Shown: positions 10,756 to 22,364, counted from the first letter of the stretch. The stretch: 64,000 bases of DNA from Aulostomus chinensis (GCA_037954235.1 JBBMOA010000004.1:17310601-17374600); one strand, 5' to 3'. Program-made: numbers and translations. Notes: generated from the letters alone by a model not told the origin.

Positions 10756-13312
10756 AATGCACAAAAGTTCAAAAGCAAAAGTAGCATTTATAGTATTAAA
10801 AGGTTTTGTCGGTGACCTATATGTGGAAAAATGTGGTCCTTTGTCTACTTTGGCTGCCTGCAACCTTTTGAATTAACTTGTTTAGAAGCTGTCAATCACG
10901 TAGATAGGCAGAAACTGTGGTTTTTAAATAGAGACACGCACTGAGAGCAAGATATATTCTTATCATAAAGCCATTTGGTGCATGCTTTGATTCCAGCTGC
11001 CTCACAGTGCACACATTTTTGAACTGCTGCCGTTACTGAAACCTGTGAGTTACAGAGGAAAAATGAACCCCTGAACCTGGCAGTCATTCAGACCCAAAGC
11101 AGTCCTGTGTGAAAGCAATGAGGGGGCTATGTTAGCGCGAGTCTTACTACTGATACAATGAAATATGATCCAGGAAGTCCAGTTGGAGTAACAGATTTAT
11201 GTGCTTTTATGACTTAAATACCATAGAGGCGAGATTTTACAACCCAGGAAAGTTATCACAGCAAAAACTATTTTACCTTTTCATGCACCAATAGCAAAAT
11301 TAACTGTAGATATGCACTGTGTGTGTGTGGGGGGGGGGGGGGTGGATGGGTGCAAGCTATTCACATCAGTGTGCTGCTGCAAAAGTTTTTTACCGAAGTG
11401 ACGTGACTGAAATGCAGCCTGCTCTTTTCACATAGGTCGATCTTCAACTCCTTTCCCACAGCACGCACTCATGTACGTATGGGGTTTTCAGACCCGGGTG
11501 AACCCACTAATAAAAGCCAATTAAAGCTATTCCCATTGCGGAGAAAGCGTGGGTATAAGTGGGTGGAAGCTGAGGGGGTTTTTTTGGCCAGAGGGAATGG
11601 AGCTAAAAATCCATTTCCCACTGCACTTACACAAATATGAGGGTTTTTGAAAATCCAGGTTAACCTGCTAAAACAGTCAGCATCGCAAAGTCATCAGAAA
11701 ACGGGGTGAATAAACAGTTTACTTTAGAGTTTATCTAATTAAAAGTTGAATATGGCGCTGGCAGTATCAAGAATGACCGAGGTCATTTTGTGCGTGCGCT
11801 CATTGACAAAAATCGTTTGCTGCATTGCTTCTGACTGGTTCTCTAATCGCGCACTGCTTACTAGCAAACCAGCTATTCAGAGTAATTCTTCTCACCCACA
11901 GTCACCAACTGAGCTTGATTAAACTGGAAAAAAGCCCAAAAAACAAAGGCCCACCAGTGCCAAAATGCCGGATACTCTACAAAGACCGGGGTCACAGACG
12001 CTCACCAAAGGCCTGACTTCTGACCATCAGCTGGCGTGTCAGGGGGCTTTAAAGCTGCTTTACTCTGTCTGTTAACCTGCATGGGAGAAACCTCTCCAAA
12101 TGGCAGGTTTTCTGTTCATCTCCAGGACATAGACGGTGAGATGAGACGCATCAAGATATTTGGTTGTTTTATTTTGTCTACCATTGAATTGAGTTGGTAT
12201 ACTTAACCTTTGCAAATGACTACAGTGGTATAATAGTAATGCTTAGCTTAGCACTGACTCCTGGTCCTTCCAACAATACTATTACTATTTTGTTTAGTGG
12301 ATTAAAAACCAGACCACTGCAGAATACTCTGATGGTACTGCTGGTAAATTTGCACGACTGTTAGAAAGAGAGGAAAAAAGAAGAACTGAGCTAAAGCAGA
12401 GCAAGTACGGAAGTATTAGATTACAAAATGTTCTGTAAGCCTGCCTAAATTAGCTATTACATAAGACGCATGAACTTTTTTCAAGCTGTGATTTTAGGAT
12501 GCACGGTGATTTTTTTTTTTCTTGCTCATGCTCAATTCAGAGTTGTTTTTCATGTATAATTGTGTAAAACTGGGGTACATGCACGTTTTAACAGTGTAAC
12601 ACTGAATACTCGTCAGCGGAATTCACGCTCGGATCTAGAAATTATGATTAATGCTGGAACTAACTGACTGTATATTGAAAATGAAAGAAGCAGTTCTTTA
12701 CAGTTTGGAAGATGACTGCTGACGTGTCTATGACCAAAACACAGAATCCCCTGTAGCTTCAGCATGACCTTTGACTTCGCTAAGGAACATGGCTGACAGA
12801 AGATCGTCCCTGAGGGGATTAATAAACTATCACATTATCATTTGAATGCATCTGATTGCATCTTTGTCATGTTGGCCAGCAGACCTTTATGTAGAATCAC
12901 ATGATTTCAGGATATCCTCTGAAAAAGGTTCGCAATCAGCTATGTTGTACTCCTCCCACCTTCCTTTTTATGTCTCAGTATTTCATTTATTCCAGGGTCA
13001 CATCACTTTCCAGGTAGTACATCCTCTTGTTGACAACCTGCTCCAAGACTCAGGATTGTACAAAACCAGCAATTTTGAAGCACAACCCCTACATTCTAGG
13101 CCAAATATCATGTGTTTTTCCTCTCTGTTATTCTTTCATAAGCAGATTTCTAGATGTTTCTGGGACACAGCAGCACACAATGTCACAGACAAATCTTTTA
13201 CTTCTCGGTATGCGCTCGTTGCAGTATTATTGCACAAGACCAAAGGCCAACTAAAGCAAACTTAAGAAACTGTAAACTCTGACATTCTGCCTCTTTCTTT
13301 CCATCTCTCGCT

Positions 13313-13349
13313 TTCTCTCTCTCTCTCTCTCTCGCTCTCTCTCTCTCTG
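13313..13349. repeat. (CT)n microsatellite
   Basis: CT repeat with one CG interruption at about 13333. Confidence 0.9.
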
Positions 13350-13470
13350 TGTCCCTGTGGTCAACAATCCCTCCGCAGGCCTTTATCCCCAAATCCCCAT
13401 GGACAGAGAGTCAGGAGAGAGAGAATGCTTAAATGCTTTGAATGATGGTGTGGAATGTTAAAAAGAAGTG

Positions 13471-13473
<3 letters not shown>

Positions 13474-13504
<31 letters not shown>
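13474..13504. repeat. (GT)n microsatellite
   Basis: About 15 GT units, followed by a G-rich patch. Confidence 0.95.
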
Positions 13505-13506
<2 letters not shown>

Positions 13507-13949
13507 GTGGTTGGGGGGTGAAAGGAGAGTGGGGGGTCTCCTGCCTGGTCTAAGATCTGGTATGCGTGACTGAACAAGGGGAGGAGAAAGAGAGGAAAAG
13601 AAGAGGAGGAGAAAAAAATCCCCCACCAAAAAACCTGCCTTCCTAACTTCTAAAGACAGACAATGGCTACTGACTGGCCCAGCAGCCCTGTGTTTATGTG
13701 TGTGTGTCACTTCACACACAGGACACGTCCTGATGGAAAGCAGAGAGAGAGGGAAATCTGCTGTGGCCAACTTTAGATCTCCTTACTCTGCAGAGGCGCG
13801 TTTCTGCCACATTTGGAGTAAAACGCTGTACAAAAAAAAGCAAAACTAACACCCCGAACTTTCCTTTTAAAGCATGAAATCCACCCCAAGACTCAATGTA
13901 ATACTCAGCTGCCCTCTTGCTTGAGTTTTTTTTTTATTGCATTTTTTTC

Positions 13950-14200
13950 CACCAAGAAAAAAAAAAAAGCAGACAATGCTGATTTAAAAATCAGCAGCTT
14001 CGTATAATAAGAGCTTTGGTGATAATTAATTACACAGGCAGTGCAGCCAAATCAAGACGGCAAGCATCCATTTTGAATCTCCTCATAAATAATAAAACAA
14101 CACAACAGATTTTCCCTTTTTTTTTTCAGCCCGTTTGAACGGCGAGACTGGACTGATCAGGGACTATGTGTGGGTGGTTATTAATCGCTGAACGCTAAAA
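13950..14200. promoter_or_regulatory. Candidate conserved non-coding element
   Basis: AT-rich, repeat-poor block about 2 kb beyond the fbxl14 stop. It contains a perfect 9+2+9 palindrome at 13977-13996 (TGCTGATTT, two A, then AAATCAGCA) and, shortly after, GATAATTAATTACAC, a double TAATTA homeodomain-type site. The half-sites resemble the arms of MAF recognition elements but with unusual spacing. Function is inferred only from motif content. Confidence 0.25.
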
Positions 14201-15377
14201 TAATAATTGAAAAAAAAAAACCTCATTCTTTTAAATATGGCTGAATTTGGCTACTGGACCAGATCAGAAGATTTAATAATGAAGGAAAAAAATACACATC
14301 AGATTAGCCAATATTTATGTTCTTGCTCAAGAAAAAAAACAACACATAGATCATTAAGACAACACCACTCTTTTCATTCATTATATAAATATCTTTAATT
14401 GTTTTAACCGTAAGAATATAAAACAATTTAATTTTGGGATTCTGCATTATTTTTTACAAACACATAATATACAGTACATCTTTTATTTTCAAACACACAC
14501 AGCTTTTTCAGCAGGACGCACATCCGTATATATATATATATTTTTTTTTTTGAGCAGGTCATTGCATTACATTAAAAAGCGCACACATGTGGGGTGTGCA
14601 CGAATGTGTGTGGGTGTGTGTGTGGGGGGGGGAGGAAAGAGAGATGTGTATAGAGAGCAGTCCGCTTGAAACCCGAGTAGGAAAGAAAGAAAAATAATCG
14701 ATTGCTCTTTATTCTAAGCATGTCTCAAAATTGATTCAGGGTATTTTTATTCAGGGAAAGATGGAGAAGAGAGGGAGGAAGATATCCCCACCCCTCTTCT
14801 CCAAACGGAGGATATGAATGCGACCTGTGTTGGCATGGGAAAATAAAAACCATGGAACCCTGATTCGTTTTTCCATCAATAAAGGGTGTAAGATATCACT
14901 TCAATTTGAAGTACGGCGCTCTGAACAACATTCACTGACTCCACCAGCGTTTCCTACAAATAATACCTGAAGCTTCGTGTTCTTATTTTATTTTCTTAAT
15001 ATATATCCACAAGTTGTTGAGATAAATAACAGCCTGATTTATTGATTATTTTCGGATCACTCTAGGTATTTTAAGGGTACGCTGAGAATCTTGTCTCCTT
15101 CGTATTGGTCAAAGCTTGAATGCAACGCATCTCTAAAGGGTGTTAAGAGTTTCTACCTAAAAATGAAGGAAACAAACAATAAAAAGCTGTTGCACACAAG
15201 CAGGTTGGAAGGTTTTTTTTCTCTTTTTTTTTTTGCATAAAGCGTTGTCCTTTGTAATCTGAATAGATTTTACAGCGTGCTCACCCTCTCTCTCTGGGAA
15301 GTAGTTGCTGTTTACGGGGGTAAATTAACAAAGGTAGTTAGATTGTGCCCTGCTCTCCTTTCTCCAGCTCTGCTCAC

Positions 15378-15428
15378 GGAGGAGGGAGGGAGGGAGGGAG
15401 GAAGGGAGGGAGGGTTGGGGGAGGGGGC
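15378..15428 (+). repeat. (GGGA)n / G-rich tract
   Basis: Repeated GGGA units with several GGG blocks at short loops, fitting a G-quadruplex pattern on the plus strand. It lies opposite the presumed fbxl14 3' UTR. Confidence 0.85.
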
Positions 15429-15538
15429 AGACACAGTCCCTCTAGGCACATTTTCTCCCAGTCTCTCGTTCTGGCTTTCCTTCTTTTTTTTTTTTTTAAC
15501 AGTGTACACCCTTTGAAAACATACGAGGTAGCCAAATG

Positions 15539-15541
<3 letters not shown>

Positions 15542-15575
<34 letters not shown>
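15542..15575. repeat. (GT)n microsatellite
   Basis: About 17 GT units inside the presumed fbxl14 3' region. Confidence 0.95.
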
Positions 15576-16132
15576 GCTTTTTTGTTTTTAGGCGTGATGG
15601 CTGTAGTGGAAACTAGTAAAATCCAGACACACTGTCAAAAAAGTCTCAAGTTTTAAAACCTCACTTTGCTCAAAATTACATCTGCCAGGAAGGATGGATG
15701 CACCTCAGAGAATGTTCTGAAAGCAGGTGTCAGTAAATTAAACAGATTATTCTACTGGTGTCAAGAAAAATGACACAAAATGTGTTTTGTAGCTATCGCG
15801 GTGAGATATTAAAACTCAAAAATGCATCAAAACAACAGGGATTTCATGAGCTCCTAACAAAAGTAAGTTTTAATTGCTTCCTACCAGACAGAATAGTAAA
15901 TTGTATCATTCTATTTTCAATCCTGCACAGCCAAAAGAAAGATTTTTTTTTTTTTTTTAAACATAAAATTCTGCAGACGTGGGAGAAGCACATCATGCAC
16001 AACCGGGAGGGAAAAGTTTCCTCTCTTTTTCAATAAGAAAAGAAATTTTCCCACCCAGCCACCCTTCCTCCTCCTGCGCCTCATGTCCCCCTCCTAAAAA
16101 CAAAACTCAAAACAAAAAAACTACAACAAAAA

Positions 16133-17335
16133 TCACCTCACTTTCTCACTCTCTGTCATCTGCCAGAGTCCAAGGTTCAACACTTTAAGGCAGGGGAGCT
16201 GCGTGATCCTCTCCAGTCCCCTTTTGGTGATCTTGGTACATCCATACAAGTCAATACCCGCCAGCTGAGTGAGGTGGTCTGCTATGAGCTCCAGCCCTTT
16301 GTCCGTGATGCGTACACACTGTCCAATGTTCAGGGTCCTCAACTCGTGCATCTGCCTCACCATCCGGTTTATCCCGTCATCAGAGATGTGACACGAGCAC
16401 AGGGACAGGGACTTGAGCTGATACAGCCCCTGGGCAATGTATGCCAGTGTCTGGTCCCCTATCTTGTCACAGAAGGAAACATCTAGCCCAGAGAGCCTTA
16501 GGGTGCCCATGGCGAGATGCATGGTCCCCGTGTCACTGATGTTGTCACAGGAGCGCAGGTTGAGGCTCCAAAGGGAGGCCATGTGGGAAAGGTGGATCAT
16601 CCCTGCATCTGAGATTCCCCCACAGAAGCTTAGGTTAAGTACACGGAGCTTTGTGAGCCCCTTGGAAATGTGTTTGAGTGACAGGTCTGTGAGTTTCTGG
16701 CAGTCCTGGAGAGTCAGATACTCAAGGTTCAAGCAGCCCTCTGCCGCGCTGCGGGTCATGCCAGCCAAATGTCCAATCCCAACATCTGAAACATGCCTGC
16801 AGGACCTCAGATTGAGACTCTTGAGCCTGTGGAGGCCCCACGCTATCAGGAGGAGCCCAGTATTGGTGATGTTACTGCAGCCGCCAAGCTCCAGCACCTC
16901 CAGGTTCTTCAGATACTGGGCTATCCTGCCTAGACTGGAGTCTGTGATCTGCTTGCAAAGACTCAGGTTCAAAACCCTCAGTGATGGGATCTCCTGCACA
17001 AATGCGTGACCCAGCCCGTTGTCTGTGAGGTTGTAGCAGCCGGAGAGGTTGAGGGACTCAATGTTGGGCATTCCCTGGATCACATAGCTTAAGCTGCGGC
17101 GCAGGGACAGGATCTGGACCCTCCGGATGCCCCTGGCCTGGAGGCTGGGGAACAGAGAGGGATTGGCCCGGCGGAGGTGCAGCTTGGCCTCCACCCCCCT
17201 CCAGACTGACTTGTGGTAGGATGCGTCCCTCCAAGCAATGCACACTTGGGCTACCCTGCCTTTGTCCCTCACGTCCAGATAGCTGAAAATCATGGCTAAA
17301 ATTTCCGGGAAGAGGCACGAAATGTGCGTCTCCAT
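16133..17335 (-). CDS. fbxl14: F-box and leucine-rich repeat protein 14 (Fbxl14)
   Basis: Substrate-recognition subunit of an SCF (Skp1-Cul1-F-box) E3 ubiquitin ligase. The family (Xenopus Ppa) is known to direct turnover of Snail/Slug/Twist-type factors and, in zebrafish, of the MAP-kinase phosphatase Mkp3. The 400-residue frame is uninterrupted in a single exon. The F-box is at residues about 3-48 (LFPEILAMIFSYLDV, then the VW of KSVWRG). From about residue 91 to the end run about 11-12 cysteine-containing LRRs with the pattern LxxLNLxxCxxITDxGL. No signal peptide or membrane segment is present. METHISCLFPE is the expected start for the family. The length equals the 400-residue mammalian form ending SEKVR. 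The last codons GTG AGG TGA are also a splice-donor-like sequence directly after SEK, and the human 418-residue form continues with different residues there, so a spliced longer isoform is possible. The fish a/b paralogue is not resolved. The gene is divergent from wnt5b, as in other vertebrates. Confidence 0.97.
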   Translation of the reverse strand: METHISCLFPEILAMIFSYLDVRDKGRVAQVCIAWRDASYHKSVWRGVEAKLHLRRANPSLFPSLQARGIRRVQILSLRRSLSYVIQGMPNIESLNLSGCYNLTDNGLGHAFVQEIPSLRVLNLSLCKQITDSSLGRIAQYLKNLEVLELGGCSNITNTGLLLIAWGLHRLKSLNLRSCRHVSDVGIGHLAGMTRSAAEGCLNLEYLTLQDCQKLTDLSLKHISKGLTKLRVLNLSFCGGISDAGMIHLSHMASLWSLNLRSCDNISDTGTMHLAMGTLRLSGLDVSFCDKIGDQTLAYIAQGLYQLKSLSLCSCHISDDGINRMVRQMHELRTLNIGQCVRITDKGLELIADHLTQLAGIDLYGCTKITKRGLERITQLPCLKVLNLGLWQMTESEKVR

Positions 17336-18300
17336 TGTTTTTCAAAACCCAGGCATATAAGAATTAATACTCCACACCCCCAAGGCTGAGAAAAAAGCTC
17401 CCACTCAGACACCCCCTTCTCTTTCAATTATGCAAAAGTATCAACAGTCCCAGTTATCCACAGGAGTAAAAAGAAATAGGAGTTGTTGTTTCTCTCTCTC
17501 TCTCTGTTTCTCTTATTGAACTGTGCAAAATCGATCCAACTCTCTTCAGCACCACGTGATCCGGTCTGGTTGCGCAGCAGGATTCAAATGCATTTAAAAA
17601 AATTTAAAAGAAAAGAAAACAACAAAAAAAGCGTTTATTCTTGCCTCAACCCCTCTCTCCGCCAAAAAGAGGGGGAGAGGGGGCGAAAGGAAGGAGGAGG
17701 AGGAGAGGAGGAAAAAGCGTCAATCCTTCCCCCTCTCTCTCCCTCTCTCAGACGACGTTTCCTTGTATTATACCTACAAAAAGCCGTCCTCTCTCTGCCG
17801 AGCGGGGATCCAGACGGTCGTACATTTCAGAACAAGAAAGTAGATATAACACTCGTAACGCCACCTATTAAAAACATTTCCATGACAGACGAGCGGTAAA
17901 GACAGACCTAGTTTGTCTTTGAAGGCTGAGTGTGTGTGTGAGAGGGAGAGAGAGGCGTCCTGAGCTCAAAGCCTTTGTCTGCTCTTTTCAAACCGACTTG
18001 GCAGGGCCCCCAGCACTCGGCTTGCACGGGAGGGGTGGCGGAGGCGAGTAGTGTTAAAAATATAAGCAGTTAAAATCAGCTTAAACAACTAATGATTATT
18101 GTACCAGTGTTATAAGTGTGATTTTATATATTTAGATTTTTAAAGGATTTTTAAAAAAGCGACATTGAGCGAAATTAACCCGCAGTTTAATCGAATCTCC
18201 CCTACCCCCTCTGTGTCAGGCAGTTGGTTTGACCCGCCTCAGCTGGAACGGTGCGAACAGTTTCCCTTGGAAACCAACTTCTTACAATTCAGTTCACTCT
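17336..18300 (-). promoter_or_regulatory. fbxl14: fbxl14 5' UTR and promoter region (inferred)
   Basis: Sequence upstream of the fbxl14 ATG on the minus strand. It is more CpG-bearing than the surrounding spacer, for example around 17750-17890, which fits a promoter. A purine tract at 17669-17716 faces a pyrimidine tract at 17725-17749. No single TATA box or start site can be fixed by reading. An upstream non-coding exon cannot be excluded. Confidence 0.45.
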
Positions 18301-19826
18301 GGGCTTTAACCCTTTGAGCGGACCACACAGGAAACACAGGAAAGTCAACTGAAGAAGCCTGCTCAGTCTTTTAACTTTTAACATGTACCTTTCCTATTTT
18401 CCCTCTTCTTCTCTCTCTCTCTTTTTTTTTGTAGAAATATAGCTGTCTCCAAAACAGCCACAGAGCAGAAAACAGTCAAAGTGCTTGAAGATATAAAGTC
18501 TCCGATACAGTGGTCTTTGTCGACACCACATCTTCTCTTACATTATTACTGCCAAACCAGAAAATATATTTATTAGTGCCAAACCAGAACAAGACTATTA
18601 ATCAACATGTCATCCATGAACATGGATTTAATATCCGACTGAAACTGTATAGTTAAACAATGACTCTGTCTTCTATTGTAAACGAGAAAAAAAAGGATCT
18701 CTTCATTAATTTCATGTTGCCAAAACCTCAAGACAGAGATCACTCACGCTGTAAAAATAACAATTCAACAATGGCATGCCAAGGTTAAATCTGAGAACCG
18801 AAGAGTGTGTGTTCTACTGCAAATCAAAGAACAAGACTGCCCTAAAGTTAAAACAAAATCAGCTTGCAGTAAAGTTCAATTGGACCTGCTGGATATAAAA
18901 GCCATAAGAACGGGCCTAATTCTGAAGAAAAAAAAAATTATTATAATGATTAAAATCACTGTTTATGCTGTTGTTTTGTGAAGTAAAAGCTGTTGTTTTT
19001 GTGAAGTAAAAGGCTATCTAGATCTGTAGGATCCCTAATTATTAATTTTTTTCCCCCCATATTTTGATCACACAGCAGAGTTATTTCAGTCTTTCAGAAA
19101 TTGATCATGTGCGGAATTCTTTTAAAATCCTGTAACTTTGTGTTCTGCCCTTTAAAAGAACGATCTCCGACATAATAGTAGCACCGTACAAAAGTACATG
19201 GTATTGTCACTGTAGTGTTATTCAACAATATAAAAGTTGAAATCATATTTAATTAATTTGGGATCTTAGTTCCATTTTGTATAGTTGCTTTTGGCCCGCA
19301 GCCCGGCTTTAAGTTTCAGTTTTGGTCCTCTGAGGAGAAAAGTTTAGGCATACTTGGTACAGAGGGAAGAGATATATACCTTTATTAACTGGCAGAGTGT
19401 CCTTAAATGACTGTTTGGATGAAATAATCTGTAAAGTGTAAAACGCTCTCTCATGTGTCTCTCATGAAGAACTAAAATAATCACTTTGAAGCTGTTGTTG
19501 TCATACATCTGGCGTTGCTTATGTGTTGATACTCGCTTCAAAGATTCATTTTAGTCTCAGCTGACAGTACAGAGAGTATATTTGTGTGTATTCATGAAAG
19601 GTGGAAGGATATCTTTTGTACTCTGGACCGACGTGTAACTTTCTTTCATCCCCTGCGCCGGGCCTCTCTCACCCCTAGAGTAGCCTGGGTGCGTGTATTT
19701 GTGTGTGTGTGTGTGTGTATATGTCAGTGTTTATCTGTGCATGTGTGTCACCTAGACAGAGGAACATATGTCAGTGCGTATGTGGTCTTTGCATGCGCTT
19801 GCATCTCTCCCTCTCTTGGCTTCTTT

Positions 19827-19828
<2 letters not shown>

Positions 19829-19903
<75 letters not shown>

Positions 19904-19934
19904 TGCGTGCGTGTGTGTGTGTGAGAGAGAGAGA
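19829..19934. repeat. Compound microsatellite (GT)n(GTGC)n(GT)n(GA)n
   Basis: (GT) from 19829 to about 19884, then about six GTGC units to 19911, then GT to 19922 and GA to 19934. Confidence 0.95.
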
Positions 19935-20800
19935 TAATATGACAGGGGAGCCGTTTGCTGAAGCCAGTGGAGTGTAGCGGAGTGGTTGAGAAAGAGCAAA
20001 GGAGAGCGAGGGGGAGGAAGAGCTGATGAGAAACATAGAGGCAGAGTGAAAAAGAGCAATGGGAGGAGGGAGGCAACGGCGATCAGGTGAAGATAAAAGA
20101 GAGGCAACCAAATCCACAGTCATTTTATTAAAAAGAAAAGCATCTCGAAGTTCCGCCAAATTAGGTTTCAGCAGCCTGAGTTAATGAAACCAAATGGGCA
20201 TCTAGAAAGTCGGTTTCCTCCCCTTCCTCTCCCTCATATCAAGGGCCTCATCCATTTCTGACCCTCTCATACAGATTTCCCCACTTTCCCATGGTCTCTC
20301 CCTTTGCACTCAGTCAAACACGGTTGTTGAGAACATTTTTGATGCCATTTAAAGTTCAAATAAAAGCATTTATGTGTTTTATAAGTGCTTAAAAGCTGCC
20401 TATAAGCAAGTTATGTGGCTGAAATGTTGAAAAGTATAATATTATTTCGGCACAACAGACATTGATTTCTTCACGTCTCCATGTACAAGTGAGTTTAGTT
20501 TATTAAATTTTCCTAAAAAAAGGACAGTGTACACTCGTGCATTAATTATTTGCAAGAAATAAAAAGATCGGCGCGCCAAATTTAGCAGAATGCTATTTTC
20601 AATCTGCAGTCCTCATACAATAAACGGAAAATACACATGACACAATACAAATCCCGCAATACCAAATAGATTATATAGTATAAAAGGCACAATAAAAGTA
20701 AGCAGCAGTGAAGCGGTGTAAAAGGGTTAATTTTTCCAACCTTGATACAAAGTGCATTGTACTGGAGATTGACATAAAAAGACAGTTGAATCTTGTCTGC

Positions 20801-20966
20801 CTAATACAAAGTGCAACCCTCCTTATAAGTCATAGAATAATGCTTGAGGATGTCACGGGGGTCCCAGTTGAATTCCACGTCCCTGTAGTCATTGTTATCT
20901 ATCTCTTGATACATGGCAAGAATTTTTTTTAAAAGGTATTTTGCACCAAAATTCCTGCCTTTGCAT
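20801..20966 (-). pseudogene. Exon-like open segment, unassigned
   Basis: On the minus strand a good acceptor (polypyrimidine then TTTCTAG, AG at 20968-20967) opens a 54-codon frame to a TAG at 20803-20801. Its residue use looks protein-like rather than repeat-driven (for example NNDYRDVEFNWDPRDILKHY), with a balanced mix of charged and aromatic residues. I do not recognise the family. The terminal residues after ILKHY may be read-through past a lost donor. It could be a last exon of an unknown gene, a fragment of a retrocopy, or chance. No start exon was found upstream on the same strand. Confidence 0.25.
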
Positions 20967-21059
20967 CTAGAAATGGAAAAAAAAAACAAAAACCTGAAAA
21001 AACACACATTTTGATGATAATTCATCCCGCACTTGGGGCATGTATTAATTTTCCAACCT

Positions 21060-21217
21060 TTGGAAATACTTTCTTTGGTTTTATGCCCTTCCCCCATGTA
21101 TCACATGATGATGACCCCAAAAGACTTCCTCGTCCAGAGTTACACCGTGAAAGAATCTGCGTTTATGAACTTGCTGGTCGTTTTCTTGGAAGGACAATCT
21201 CAGGAGGGCAATATTTG
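21060..21217 (+). pseudogene. Exon-like open segment on the opposite strand, unassigned
   Basis: A plus-strand segment ends at a donor GTAAGG (21218-21223). Two plus-strand frames and one minus-strand frame are open across most of it, for example one reading HDDDPKRLPRPELHRERIC. Because several frames look equally plausible, coding in any one of them is doubtful. It is listed because it abuts the minus-strand exon-like segment at 20801-20966, and the two may be parts of one decayed element. Confidence 0.15.
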
Positions 21218-21808
21218 GTAAGGCTTTAGATAGTCTAAATTTCAGCTATATTAAAGTTTCAAATTATTGGTTTAATATATGCAAAGCACTCAGCAAAATT
21301 ATGTGACTAACATTAATGTCCTTCCCTCCTTTTGACTTATATCCTGTAACTTCATCAAGGGCAAAACAAAGCACTCCCTTGTGGCTGCCAACACCTACGT
21401 CCTTGGTACTCAGGCTCAGTGTGTGTCATGCATTTTCAAAATAGAGCTCCTGATATGAATACCAAGCTTTAAGTGATGACAGTGAAAACTGCATGAGTTA
21501 TAAACAGGGTGGGAGATTAATTCCCAGCTCTAAATGTGGATAAATTGCAGCTGGTCATTTCGCTGGGCAAACTTCCAGGGATTTACAGTGCCTGGGGTGC
21601 AGGTAAGAGCTAGTTTGCTGCTATGGTCATAAACCGTGATGTGATTCTCTACACCCAAATGCTCTGTTAAATTGTACAGTGAAACTGATAATTGGCCCCG
21701 GATCTTTGCAAAGGTTCAAGACGGAATAAAATGCAGCCAATGTGGCTTCAAATCTGCGAGCCAGTCCGTGACGTGTGGGAGGTTATTAGCAAACTTTTAA
21801 TAACGGGG

Positions 21809-21810
<2 letters not shown>

Positions 21811-21902
<92 letters not shown>
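21811..21902. repeat. (GT)46 microsatellite
   Basis: Ninety-two bases of perfect GT repeat, among the longest in the window. A second short GT/GTAT tract is at about 22060-22090. Confidence 0.97.
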
Positions 21903-21904
<2 letters not shown>

Positions 21905-22057
21905 ACCGGCCACTCTCTGTCCATAGTCTACACTGGTGTTTTTACAAGATGCTGACAGATGAAACAAGAATGAAGAGTTTAAAGAGGGAGATAAAATTAG
22001 AAAAGGGAGGAGAGGAAGGCAGATCTATATGCCACAGGCCCCCAGCAGCATAACCTC

Positions 22058-22092
<35 letters not shown>

Positions 22093-22364
22093 TTATGCAC
22101 TTGCTCAGCATGCTTTTTTTTCGTTTCTCTAACTCCCTGTCTGCCTCATATCACAGCTGCTTGTGTGTGCGTGTGTGTGTGTCCGTGTACGCCGCTGCAG
22201 TGTGTCATACCCCTCTTAGAAAACCCGCTGGGTCCTAGCTAGCACTCACACTGAGCAAGGGAAGAGGAAGAGAGGGATGGATGGAGAGGGAAAGTGGAAA
22301 AATAAGTAGTGGGTCAGAGTGAAGTGAGGAAGAGTATTTTTAGAGGATGTATCAGTGGAGATGG

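Larger units (their letters stand above)
9676..13950. other. Non-coding sequence with simple repeats
   Basis: No exon recognised. It holds a (GA)n tract, an alternating GC/CA tract, a CT tract and a GT tract listed separately. A block at about 11430-12020 has repeated CCCACTGC-like and GGGTGAACCC-like words that may be a decayed DNA transposon, but I could not find termini. Confidence 0.5.
14460..16132 (-). other. fbxl14: Probable fbxl14 3' UTR / terminal intron region
   Basis: AT-rich sequence downstream (on the minus strand) of the fbxl14 stop. TTTATT at 14482-14487 is AATAAA on the minus strand and is a plausible distal poly(A) signal, with other weaker ones in between. The region includes a G/A-rich tract (15378-15428) and a GT tract (15542-15575). 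If the splice donor just after residue 397 is used, part of this region is intron instead and a short extra C-terminal exon should lie at lower coordinates. I could not identify that exon. Confidence 0.4.

Noticed and set aside
16437..17009. 190-codon plus-strand frame
   Set aside because: It is the antisense shadow of the fbxl14 LRR exon, which has clear family identity on the minus strand.
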